Shown piece after piece: positions 42,944 to 50,471 of a DNA stretch of 64,000 nt (position 1 is its first letter; every line of letters starts with the position of its first letter). The translations under genes were made by a program, and so were the position numbers. The DNA is taken from the NCBI GenBank assembly GCA_947566075.1, contig CANOIM010000006.1:62001-126000 (forward strand), in the 5' to 3' direction. The notes under the pieces were generated by a model, which saw only the letters and a program-made list of their open reading frames with translations, was not told where the DNA came from and ran no database searches. The stretch is from an uncultured Eggerthellaceae bacterium. Lineage in GTDB: Bacteria; Actinomycetota; Coriobacteriia; Coriobacteriales; Eggerthellaceae.

Positions 42944-44023
42944 TCAGACCACCTGAGCCCGCAGCTTCGAGAACGAAGTCGTTCGCGCCCAAAGCCCTTC
43001 CCGCTGAGCGGCCGCCGCCACCTGAGACGCTTCCGCAAATGACCCTACCTCTGCGAAGAAGGCAGAGCCGCTCCCACTCATGAGCACCCGATCCGCCTGG
43101 ATGCCTCTTTGGGATGCAAGCCATTCTCTCACGTTCGCCAGATCTGGGCAGACCTGCTCCGCAGCCTTTGTCAGGTTGTTGACAAGCGGCACATCTCCGG
43201 CGCACTGCGCCGCCCTTGTTCGGGCGAGCAAGCTCTCCGTTGGAAGCTGCGGATCTTGATCGAAAGCCCTATAGGCGGCGGCTGTGGCAACACCGAAGGA
43301 GGGCTTCACCACTACGAGAGGGGTGTTCGCAGGAGCCAAGCTTCGCACGAAGCGCTCCCCTATCCCCTCGAAGAGCGCACAGCCACCCTTGAGGAAAAAG
43401 GGAACATCAGCCCCGAGGCCCCTGGCCACCTCTTGGAGGAGCTCCTCATCATGTATCTCCCAGAGCTTCGCCAAGCACGCCAACACCGCAGCCGCATCGG
43501 AGGAACCACCTCCCAGCCCTGCCTGGGCTGGTACATGCTTCTCCAGATGGATGCGCACCTGCTGAGACCCTGTGCGGCCGAGCGCCCGAGCCAGCTGGTC
43601 CGCCGCCTTGAAGCAGAGATTATCCTCAGCCCGCAGCTCCAAGGGGTCACCGGATGCGAAGAGGCTGTTCGTCTTGTCGACCAGGTCAACGGACACGAGC
43701 ATCCGGTCATCGGGTCCGCCAAAAGCCAGCTTTGGGGAGCCCGCCTTGATGGCCGCAGCCCCGTCATCTGCCTCAGAGCCGCTCAGGGGCAGAGCATTCA
43801 CGTAGACCGTGTCATGGATGGATAAGGCATGCATCACCGTTACCACCTGGTGCAGCCCGTCCCTCCGGTGCTCTCCTACCCCTAGGAACAGATTCACCTT
43901 CGCAGGCGCCACCGCCCGCACGACCCCAGGACCTAAGAAATCCGCTGCCCGGAACTGGGCATTGGCCGCCTCCGCCAAGATATCCGTCTCAACTGACCGA
44001 TTCAGCTGGTCATTCCTGCTCAT
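42944..44023 (-). CDS. ispE: 4-diphosphocytidyl-2-C-methyl-D-erythritol kinase
   Basis: GHMP kinase of the MEP isoprenoid pathway. 359 residues: APAKVNLFLGVGEHRRDGLH near the N-terminus, the ATP loop PAQAGLGGGSSDAAAVLA and a C-terminal SGSGSAFFAEV. The insertion between residues about 70 and 130 makes it longer than the usual 280-310. The ATG at 44023 overlaps the tadA stop (ATGA), so they are coupled; a 14-residue earlier start is less likely. Confidence 0.92.
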   Translation of the reverse strand: MSRNDQLNRSVETDILAEAANAQFRAADFLGPGVVRAVAPAKVNLFLGVGEHRRDGLHQVVTVMHALSIHDTVYVNALPLSGSEADDGAAAIKAGSPKLAFGGPDDRMLVSVDLVDKTNSLFASGDPLELRAEDNLCFKAADQLARALGRTGSQQVRIHLEKHVPAQAGLGGGSSDAAAVLACLAKLWEIHDEELLQEVARGLGADVPFFLKGGCALFEGIGERFVRSLAPANTPLVVVKPSFGVATAAAYRAFDQDPQLPTESLLARTRAAQCAGDVPLVNNLTKAAEQVCPDLANVREWLASQRGIQADRVLMSGSGSAFFAEVGSFAEASQVAAAAQREGLWARTTSFSKLRAQVV

Positions 44024-44526
44024 CTTCGCCTCTTCCTGAAGAAATCCCTCAACAGCTGGGCGCACTCTTGTTCCATCACACCGCTACGCACCTCGAAGCT
44101 ATGGTTCAGGCGGTCATCGCAATGCACCTGATACAGGCTACCTAAAGCCCCCGCCTTCGGATCAGGTGCCCCATAGACGCACCGGGCTATGCGCGCCTGA
44201 TGCATGAGCCCCGCGCACATGAGGCAGGGCTCCAAGGTGACATAGACCGTGCAATCCACGAGCCGCCAAGCGTCCAGCTCCCGGGCGGCAGCCAGCATGG
44301 CTGCGAATTCCGCATGGGCGGACGGGTCACGCTTGGCTTCCCGCTCATTGTGGGCCCGAGCGAGGATGCGCGGTTCTGTGGTCAGCTGCCGCGTGGCTCG
44401 GTCAAAGCCCTGGTGCACCACCACCGCACCTATGGGCACCTCCCCTGCAGCCCCTGCAGCCCGCGCCTCTTCCATGGCCATAGCCATGAACTGCTCGTCA
44501 TCCGGTGGAAAGAAGGTATCTGTCAT
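44020..44526 (-). CDS. tadA: tRNA-specific adenosine deaminase
   Basis: Converts A34 to inosine in tRNA-Arg(ACG), a gene for which lies at 46586. 168 residues with the zinc/catalytic HAEFAAM and the VTLEPCLMCAGLM motif (PCxxC). The N-terminus has the family start FMAMAMEEARAAGAAGEVPIGAVVV. It is translationally coupled to ispE. Confidence 0.94.
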   Translation of the reverse strand: MTDTFFPPDDEQFMAMAMEEARAAGAAGEVPIGAVVVHQGFDRATRQLTTEPRILARAHNEREAKRDPSAHAEFAAMLAAARELDAWRLVDCTVYVTLEPCLMCAGLMHQARIARCVYGAPDPKAGALGSLYQVHCDDRLNHSFEVRSGVMEQECAQLLRDFFRKRRR

Positions 44527-44552
44527 GACACGACCGAGAAATATGCTATGCT
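44525..44552 (+). promoter_or_regulatory. Promoter of tRNA-Ser(TGA)
   Basis: ATGACA and TATGCT 16 bases apart; the tRNA starts 18 bases later. It overlaps the first codons of tadA on the other strand. Confidence 0.5.
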
Positions 44553-44570
44553 GACGGACAGCTGAACTGC

Positions 44571-44658
44571 GGAGGAATGGCCGAGTGGTTGAAGGCGGCA
44601 GTCTTGAAAACTGTTGTGCCGAGAGGTACCGTGGGTTCGAATCCTACTTCCTCCGCCA
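44571..44658 (+). tRNA. tRNA-Ser (anticodon TGA)
   Basis: Class II tRNA of 88 bases: acceptor GGAGGAA/TTCCTCC, G discriminator, encoded CCA, anticodon loop CTTGAAA and a long variable arm. It reads UCA and, by wobble, other UCN codons. Confidence 0.96.
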
Positions 44659-44694
44659 GCTTATCATCATTCCCGGGCTGCACATCCCTCTCCG

Positions 44695-44934
44695 CTACAT
44701 CAGATCGTTGATGTCGAATTCCACACCGTCACGCTCACACTGGAGCTGCTTGCGCAAGCGCATGCACACGCTTGCGATGCCTCCCTCAGGCTTGAGGTAG
44801 TTGCTCTTGAAGCCGCAGTTGCCATAGCCGCTGCAGGAACGGCATTTTATCTGATCCAGGGAGAACCCATCCAGCACCTCATCAGTGAGGATACGCAGGC
44901 TCTTCGCCACTGGTCTCTTCGGTGCATCGCTCAA
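44695..44934 (-). CDS. Small cysteine-containing protein, function unknown
   Basis: 79 residues, unrecognised. Four cysteines (KCRSCSGYGNC and SVCMRLRKQ) plus one more near the C-terminus could form a zinc or iron-sulfur site. The last residues are acidic (EFDINDLM). It lies alone between tRNA-Ser(TGA) and citrate synthase, 75 bases after the latter. Confidence 0.6.
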   Translation of the reverse strand: MSDAPKRPVAKSLRILTDEVLDGFSLDQIKCRSCSGYGNCGFKSNYLKPEGGIASVCMRLRKQLQCERDGVEFDINDLM

Positions 44935-45009
44935 CAGGTCCTCCTTAGGGTCATCCGCGTTCGCGCCCCGTCTTCCCCATCTTACCCTGCGCCCAGGCCC
45001 CTTCGCAAG

Positions 45010-46446
45010 CTAGCGCTCATCCATCGGCACATAGCGTGCGGTGCCGGTCTTGGTGTTCTTGTAGGCTGGACGGATGATGCGCTTGCCTGAGACGATCTCT
45101 TCGAAGCGATGGGCCGCCCAACCCGCCATGCGAGCGCAGGCGAACAGCGGCGTATAGAGGTCTTCCGGGATGCCCATCATGGAATAGACGAAGCCCGAAT
45201 ACATATCCACATTGGCGCAGAGCGTCTTGGAGACGCCGCGTTCCTCGGCCACGATCTGGGGAGCGATGCGCTCGATGGTCTGAAGCAGCTGGAATTCAGG
45301 TTCGAATTCGGTGTCGGAAGCCAGCTGGCTGGCGAAGCGCTTGCAGACCACCGCCCGCGGATCCGAGAGCGTGTACACCGCATGGCCCATGCCATAGACC
45401 AGGCCCGTCTTGTCATAGGCCTCTTTGCGCACTACGCGCCTGAGGTAATCCCCCACCGCCCCCTCGTCAGACCATTGGCTGACGGGCACGTTCTCCTTGA
45501 GGTCATTCTGCATGGCCCGCACCTTATGGTTGGCGCCGCCATGACGGTAGCCCTTGAGCGCCCCGATGGCCGCCGCATAGGCCGAATAGGCATCCGTATC
45601 TGCAGAGCTCAGGACGCGCATGGTGAAGGTGGAGTTGTTGCCGCCGCCATGCTCTGCATGCAAGCAGAGCATCACATCCAGCATGGCCGCCTCTTCGGGG
45701 GTATAGCCCCTATCAGGGCGCAGCATGGACAGGATGGTCTCGGCAGTGGTCTCGCCCTCTTGGAAACGGTGCATGATCATGGATTCATGGAAGAACCGCG
45801 CCCGCTTGCTGTAATAGGACAGCACCATGATACGCGGCAGACGGCTGATGAGGGAAAGGGCCGTATGGATCTCATGCTTCGGCGTGCGCTCTTCGGCGTG
45901 GTCATCATAGGCATAGAGCTGCAGAACGCTGCGGGAGAGCACGTTCATGATAGAGGGAGCCGCCTCGCGCATGAGCATGGAGGCGGTGAACCCATCGGGT
46001 AGTTCCCGATGCGCATCTATGACGGAGACGAAGCGTGCTAGGTCATCAACGGTGGGCAGCTGGCCCATCAGAAGCAGATAGGTCAGCTCCTCGAAGCGAT
46101 ACCGGCGGCTGACGGAGGTATCCCCCAGGAGGTCATAGAGGTCATAGCCACGCAAGCGAAGAGAACCCTCATCGGGCACCTTGACGCCGTCTTCCATGCG
46201 GTAGCCATGGACGTTGGAGATGTTCGTGATGCCCGCCAGCACCCCTGAGCCATCCGCGTTGCGCAGGCCGCGCTTGACATCATGGTCCTTGTAGAGCTGG
46301 GCAGGTATCTCATTGACATTGGCGAAGGTCTCATACAGGTCAACCTTCCCCACCTCATCTTCGCTGATGCGGACGGTCTCTGCCGTACCAACCTTAAGCG
46401 CGCCTTCATCAGTGCGGATCAGGTCTGTGGCTATCTCTTGGGGCAT
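45010..46446 (-). CDS. gltA: Citrate synthase
   Basis: Condenses acetyl-CoA with oxaloacetate. 478 residues. The active-site histidines are in LHAEHGGGNNSTF and GMGHAVYTLSDPRA, the catalytic Asp region follows in the C-terminal part (NVDMYSGFVYSMMGIP), and WAAHRFEE is near the end. The N-terminal extension of about 60 residues is long compared with the hexameric type. The ATG at 46446 follows AAGGAG; a TTG eight codons earlier is less likely. No other citrate-cycle genes are adjacent, so a glutamate-synthesis role is plausible. Confidence 0.94.
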   Translation of the reverse strand: MPQEIATDLIRTDEGALKVGTAETVRISEDEVGKVDLYETFANVNEIPAQLYKDHDVKRGLRNADGSGVLAGITNISNVHGYRMEDGVKVPDEGSLRLRGYDLYDLLGDTSVSRRYRFEELTYLLLMGQLPTVDDLARFVSVIDAHRELPDGFTASMLMREAAPSIMNVLSRSVLQLYAYDDHAEERTPKHEIHTALSLISRLPRIMVLSYYSKRARFFHESMIMHRFQEGETTAETILSMLRPDRGYTPEEAAMLDVMLCLHAEHGGGNNSTFTMRVLSSADTDAYSAYAAAIGALKGYRHGGANHKVRAMQNDLKENVPVSQWSDEGAVGDYLRRVVRKEAYDKTGLVYGMGHAVYTLSDPRAVVCKRFASQLASDTEFEPEFQLLQTIERIAPQIVAEERGVSKTLCANVDMYSGFVYSMMGIPEDLYTPLFACARMAGWAAHRFEEIVSGKRIIRPAYKNTKTGTARYVPMDER

Positions 46447-46535
46447 GGGAGCTCCTTGCTCTTCGTTCAAGTGGGATATTCTACCGCGAATGGGTCCTGC
46501 TCAGCACCGATTTCCCGCTGTTCTTGAAAAACAGG

Positions 46536-46564
46536 TTGACACGCTCCGGCAGCTTTGCGAGAAT
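46536..46564 (+). promoter_or_regulatory. Promoter of tRNA-Arg(ACG)
   Basis: TTGACA (46536-46541), a 17-base spacer and GAGAAT (46559-46564); the tRNA begins 22 bases later. Confidence 0.65.
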
Positions 46565-46585
46565 GCATATCGCTGATTTGGACGT

Positions 46586-46662
46586 GCGCCATTACCTCAG
46601 CTGGATAGAGGAGCTGACTACGAATCAGACCGTCGGGGGTTCGAATCCCTCATGGCGCACCA
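46586..46662 (+). tRNA. tRNA-Arg (anticodon ACG)
   Basis: 77 bases: acceptor GCGCCAT/ATGGCGC, A discriminator, encoded CCA, anticodon loop CTACGAA. A34 is the substrate of TadA (44020), giving ICG for CGU/CGC/CGA codons. Confidence 0.96.
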
Positions 46663-46699
46663 CTACGCCCGAGCAATAGCATTGCTCGGGCGTAGTGGT
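46659..46699 (+). repeat. Perfect 19-bp-stem palindrome overlapping the tRNA 3' end
   Basis: The left arm 46659-46677 begins with the ACCA of the tRNA, the loop is AGC, and the right arm 46681-46699 is exactly complementary. There is no T-run. It may terminate tRNA transcription or belong to the palindrome family seen elsewhere. Confidence 0.85.
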
Positions 46700-46734
46700 C
46701 TAAGGCGGCATCACTGCAACCCCATGAAAGGAAC

Positions 46735-46845
46735 GTACTTGAAGGTTCGAAAACCGAAACCTCACAGTATGTGACATCTGACCTTGCTTGTAGCTTGTCT
46801 TTAGGCACGGTCAGATGGCCACCGTGACATTAAGGACAGCTGCTC
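46735..46845 (+). promoter_or_regulatory. Structured 5' leader with alternative hairpins, before the MgtE-like gene
   Basis: A first stem pairs TACT/AGTA and AGGTT/AACCT (46736-46769). CATCTGACC (46775-46783) can pair with GGTCAGATG (46809-46817). CACGGT (46806-46811) can instead pair with ACCGTG (46821-46826); the two overlap at GGT and exclude each other. AAGGA for translation follows directly. It does not match the M-box consensus I know. A switching leader is inferred from pairing alone. Confidence 0.4.
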
Positions 46846-48207
46846 ATGCTCTATCTCTCCGAAATGCTGGGCAAGCCCGTCGTGGACGCGTCCGGCGAGA
46901 AGATCGGTACGATCTCTGACCTGGCCATATCCACAGGCGAGGTCTTCCCGCGTATAACGAGCCTCGCGTTCAAGGGCCCCGGACGCGTACCCTTCATGAT
47001 CTCTTGGCGCAAATACGTTGACGCCTTCGATGATGATGGCATCACCCTGGCGGTGGATGCGCCGGACATCCGCTTCAGCTATCTTCAGCCTGATGAGGTG
47101 CTCTTAGCCCGAGACCTGATGAACCGGCAGATCGTGGACACCCAGGGCCTGAAGGTGGTCCGGGTGAATGACCTGAAGCTCTCCCAATCAGGCACCCAGC
47201 TTCGCCTCTTAGGGGCCGAAACGGGCATCCGCGGCATCCTGCGCGGCTTGCACCCCCTGATCGAACGAGCGGCGGTGAAAGCTGCAAAGCTCTTCAAGCG
47301 TGATATGGATGAGCAGATCATCGCCTGGAACTACATGGACCTCCTGGACCGAGACCTCTCAGAAGTGCAGCTCTCCGTCACCCACAAGCGCCTAGATGAG
47401 CTGCATCCTGCAGACGTGGCAGACATCCTAGAGCAGCTTGACCCGAAGCAGCGGGCCAGCGTCTTCGAGCACCTTGACGAGGCCCAGGCCTCAGAAGCGG
47501 TCTCGGAGATGATGGATGAGGTACAGGCGGAATTCCTGGATGACTTGGATGATGCCACCGCCGCTCAGCTCATCGGCAACATGGACCCTGATGACGCAGC
47601 CGATATCGTCCGTGACCTTCCCTATGAGAAGGCCGAGACGCTGTTGCACCTCATGGGCGTGGAAGATGCTGCTGAGGTCATCCGCCTTCTGGGCTACAAG
47701 GATGGCACTGCGGGCGGGATGATGACCACCCAGTACGTCTCCGTGCCGAAGAGCTCTACCGTCCGCGAGACCATCGAGGTGCTTCGCGGGCTGGATGAAG
47801 ACCATCCCACGGTGCATTACGTCTACGCCACTGATAGCCAAGGCCGATTGGCAGGCGTGTTGTCCATGCGCACCCTCGTCCTCAGCGCCGATGACACCTG
47901 CATCGGTGACATCATGTACGATGACGTCATCTCCGTGACCCCGGATGTGGAAGAAGATGACGTGGTAGCAGACATCTTCAAGTATGACATCCCTGCTATG
48001 CCTGTGGTGGATGAGCACGGGCATATCCTGGGGATCGTCACCACCGAAGACGCCTGGGATGCCCTCGAAGAGGATGCGGCCAGCGAAAAGCGGCAGATGA
48101 GCGTCCTCAAGGTCATCGGCATCACCCTTGGATGCGTGCTGATCCTCTTCGTCTACACCGTCTTCCTCATGCAGATCCTCCGTCAGACCGGCATCCCCGC
48201 CTTCTAG
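46846..48207 (+). CDS. PRC-barrel / MgtE N-domain / CBS-pair protein with single membrane helix
   Basis: 453 residues. Residues about 1-145 hold two PRC-barrel-like repeats (MLGKPVVDASGEKIGTISDL and LMNRQIVDTQGLKVVRVNDL). About 170-290 is the MgtE N-terminal superhelix (RLDELHPADVADILEQLDP, LIGNMDPDDAADIVRDLP, VIRLLGYKDGTAGGMMTT), and about 290-415 a CBS pair (IPAMPVVDEHGHILGIVTTE). In place of the five-helix MgtE pore there is one C-terminal helix (IGITLGCVLILFVYTVFLM). In MgtE the N and CBS domains sense cytosolic Mg2+ and gate the channel. Here they probably regulate the NRAMP-like transporter seven bases downstream. Confidence 0.88.
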   Translation: MLYLSEMLGKPVVDASGEKIGTISDLAISTGEVFPRITSLAFKGPGRVPFMISWRKYVDAFDDDGITLAVDAPDIRFSYLQPDEVLLARDLMNRQIVDTQGLKVVRVNDLKLSQSGTQLRLLGAETGIRGILRGLHPLIERAAVKAAKLFKRDMDEQIIAWNYMDLLDRDLSEVQLSVTHKRLDELHPADVADILEQLDPKQRASVFEHLDEAQASEAVSEMMDEVQAEFLDDLDDATAAQLIGNMDPDDAADIVRDLPYEKAETLLHLMGVEDAAEVIRLLGYKDGTAGGMMTTQYVSVPKSSTVRETIEVLRGLDEDHPTVHYVYATDSQGRLAGVLSMRTLVLSADDTCIGDIMYDDVISVTPDVEEDDVVADIFKYDIPAMPVVDEHGHILGIVTTEDAWDALEEDAASEKRQMSVLKVIGITLGCVLILFVYTVFLMQILRQTGIPAF

Positions 48208-48214
48208 GTGAGCC

Positions 48215-49477
48215 ATGCAAGCCCCTGCCACTGAGACTGCCCCCAAGGCCCCCCGTCCTAAGGCGCTCTTGGTGCTGGCTGCCATGGGCCCGGGCATCAT
48301 CACCGCCATGGCCGGGAATGATGCTGGTGGCATATCCACCTATTCCACCGCAGGGGCCAACTTCGGGTTCGCCACCCTCTGGGTCATTCCTCTCATGTGC
48401 ATCATGCTGACCCTGGTAGAGCTCACAGCGGCGAAGATGGGAGCCGTCACCGGCAAGGGCTTCGCCGCCCTCATCCGTGAGCGCTTCGGCATCCGCCTGA
48501 CCGCCCTGGCCATGGCAGCCCTCCTGATCGGCAACATCGCCACCGTCTTCTCGGAATTCGCAGGGATAGCCTCCGGCATGGAGATGTTCGGGGTGTCCCG
48601 CTACCTTTCCGTGCCTGTTGCAGCTGTGGTGGTGTGGGTGCTCATCGTGGGCGGTTCCTACAAGCGAGTGCAGAACGTCTTCATGGCCCTTTCCCTGGTG
48701 TTCCTCACCTATGTGGTGGCTGCATTCATGGCTGAACCCAACTGGGAAGAGGCCGCCATCGCCACGTTCGTGCCCAGCTTGGAGGGCAGTTCGGCCTATA
48801 TCGCGGTGGTCATAGCCATGATCGGGACCACCATCGCTCCTTGGATGATGTTCTTCAATCAGTCGAACGTGGTAGAGAAGGGCATGGAGCCCTCAGAGCT
48901 GCCCCTGCAGAAGGTAGATGTCGTATCGGGCACCATAGCAGCTTGTCTAGTGGCCTGGTTCATCATCGTGACCACAGGGTCTGTGCTCTTCCCCCAGGGC
49001 ATCCAGATCAACAGCGCAGCCGATGCAGCAGCTGCTCTTGAACCCTTCGCAGGCCACTACGCCAAGGCTCTCTTCGCCCTGGGGCTCATCTCGGCATCCT
49101 TTCTGGCTGCCTGCGTGCTGCCTTTGACCACCGCTTTCGTCATCTGCGAGGCCTTCGGTTGGGAAGCGGGCGTGTCATTCAAATGGAATGAGGCGCCGCT
49201 GTTCAAGGGCATCATCACGGCAGTCATCCTGCTGGGAGCCGTAGTGGTGCTGATCCCGAACCTGGACCTGTTGGCCATGATGCTCACCTCTCAGTTCGTG
49301 AACGGGGTCATCCTGCCCATCCTGCTAGCGTTCATGGCCCTCATAGCATCGAACGCTCGGATCATGGGTGCCTACCGCTTGGGCAAGGTGGGACAAGCCT
49401 TGATGTGGGCATTGGTGGGCGTGGTGACCATCCTCACCCTAGGGTTATTCGGCATGCAGCTTCTGGGGATAGCCTGA
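48215..49477 (+). CDS. NRAMP-family divalent metal transporter, probable Mg2+ type
   Basis: 420 residues, 11 predicted membrane helices. Helix 1 reads GPGIITAMAGNDAGGISTYS, where canonical Mn/Fe NRAMPs have DPGN, and helix 6 reads AMIGTTIAPWMMFFNQS, where they have MPH. Loss of the Asn and of the metal-selecting Met is what is reported for the magnesium-transporting NRAMP branch (NRMT) characterised from Eggerthella lenta. The neighbouring MgtE-like sensor gene supports Mg2+. A wider-specificity divalent transporter remains possible. Confidence 0.85.
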   Translation: MQAPATETAPKAPRPKALLVLAAMGPGIITAMAGNDAGGISTYSTAGANFGFATLWVIPLMCIMLTLVELTAAKMGAVTGKGFAALIRERFGIRLTALAMAALLIGNIATVFSEFAGIASGMEMFGVSRYLSVPVAAVVVWVLIVGGSYKRVQNVFMALSLVFLTYVVAAFMAEPNWEEAAIATFVPSLEGSSAYIAVVIAMIGTTIAPWMMFFNQSNVVEKGMEPSELPLQKVDVVSGTIAACLVAWFIIVTTGSVLFPQGIQINSAADAAAALEPFAGHYAKALFALGLISASFLAACVLPLTTAFVICEAFGWEAGVSFKWNEAPLFKGIITAVILLGAVVVLIPNLDLLAMMLTSQFVNGVILPILLAFMALIASNARIMGAYRLGKVGQALMWALVGVVTILTLGLFGMQLLGIA

Positions 49478-49496
49478 ACCCCAAGAGTACCTGAGG

Positions 49497-50195
49497 TCAG
49501 GAGATGAAGAGCTTCCATTCTATGGAAGCCGCTGGAGATATTGATTCGATGTGCGAGATATCTGGCACCGCAGCAACGAAGGGGATGTTAGCCGCTGCGA
49601 TGGCAGGGAACGGATGGGGTGCGAAGGGGATCTTCATGGTGCTGTCAGGCAGAGGGATGCTCCTGCCTATCTCTGAGAGCACGTCATGGAAGAGGTCATC
49701 AGCACTTGCCTTCTCTTCAAGGCGACGGCTTTCCTGGGCCAAGCGATCAGCTAGGTACCGGTCTATGTTCTCTTGATCCTTCGCGCATTTCACCAGCATA
49801 TCTATGGTGATGCTGTCCAAATAGGCGTCATAGCTTTCGAAAGCCAGCTCCAAGGTCTTGTGGATGCCCTCTACGATGGGCGGATCATCAGAATTGGAGG
49901 TATCTACCACATCATCTGCAGGAGCCATGCTCTTGGTCTTCGCCCCATCACCGATAGCGTTGATGATCTCAAGGAAGGTGATCCGAGAGGCATCTTTCGC
50001 CAGCAAGTAACCGCCGGTCTTGCCTGCTTTGGCATCAACGATACGGGCATTGCGCAAGAGCTGGAAGAGCTGGATCAGATAATCCCGAGGAACAGCGATC
50101 TCCTCAGAGATCTTCTTAGAGGAAACGGTGCCCCCCTCCATGGCAAGATAGATGACAGCCCGAAGCGCGTAATCCACTGATGCTTTCAACTGCAT
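49497..50195 (-). CDS. Rrf2-family regulator with extended C-terminus
   Basis: 232 residues. The winged-helix part (1-75: MQLKASVDYALRAVIYLAME, ISEEIAVPRDYLIQLFQLLRNARIV, KTGGYLLAKDASRITFLEII) is clearly Rrf2. The three-cysteine cluster-binding segment of IscR/NsrR is absent: only one Cys (MLVKCAKDQ) is visible. The C-terminal 150 residues are extra and unrecognised, about double the usual family length. The ATG at 50195 has GGAGG five bases upstream. Its target is unknown; the NhaC antiporter or NRAMP unit nearby are candidates. Confidence 0.85.
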   Translation of the reverse strand: MQLKASVDYALRAVIYLAMEGGTVSSKKISEEIAVPRDYLIQLFQLLRNARIVDAKAGKTGGYLLAKDASRITFLEIINAIGDGAKTKSMAPADDVVDTSNSDDPPIVEGIHKTLELAFESYDAYLDSITIDMLVKCAKDQENIDRYLADRLAQESRRLEEKASADDLFHDVLSEIGRSIPLPDSTMKIPFAPHPFPAIAAANIPFVAAVPDISHIESISPAASIEWKLFIS

Positions 50196-50416
50196 GACTG
50201 CCTCCAAACAGCGCTTAGGGAACCACCCACTATCTATCCTGCGAAGCTATCTCCACATCGCTAATATATCTACCCAGCGATCAAAGTGGGACCCTCTTTG
50301 GGATAACCGTTGCCGAGCCGTCAAAAAACAGCCTTTGACCTGCAGTTATATATGATTTCCGGTGTTATAGATGATGCTAAGGATGAGCTTTAGAAAGCTT
50401 GAGGGGTTGAGATGAG

Positions 50417-50448
50417 AAGAGGGCCACCGCCGAAGCCGTGGCCCTCTT
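50417..50448 (-). terminator. Hairpin terminator of the nhaC-type gene
   Basis: AAGAGGGCCAC (50417-50427) and its exact complement (50438-50448), an 11-bp stem with a ten-base loop, 23 bases past the stop. The T-run is weak. The rest of the 50196-50471 gap holds AT-rich sequence likely carrying the Rrf2 promoter. Confidence 0.7.
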
Positions 50449-50471
50449 GATGACAGCTATCAACCTTGGGT

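Noticed and set aside
46700..46845. M-box (ykoK) or yybP-type riboswitch before the Mg2+ genes
   Set aside because: The conserved core sequences of these riboswitches are not seen; only alternative stems can be supported.
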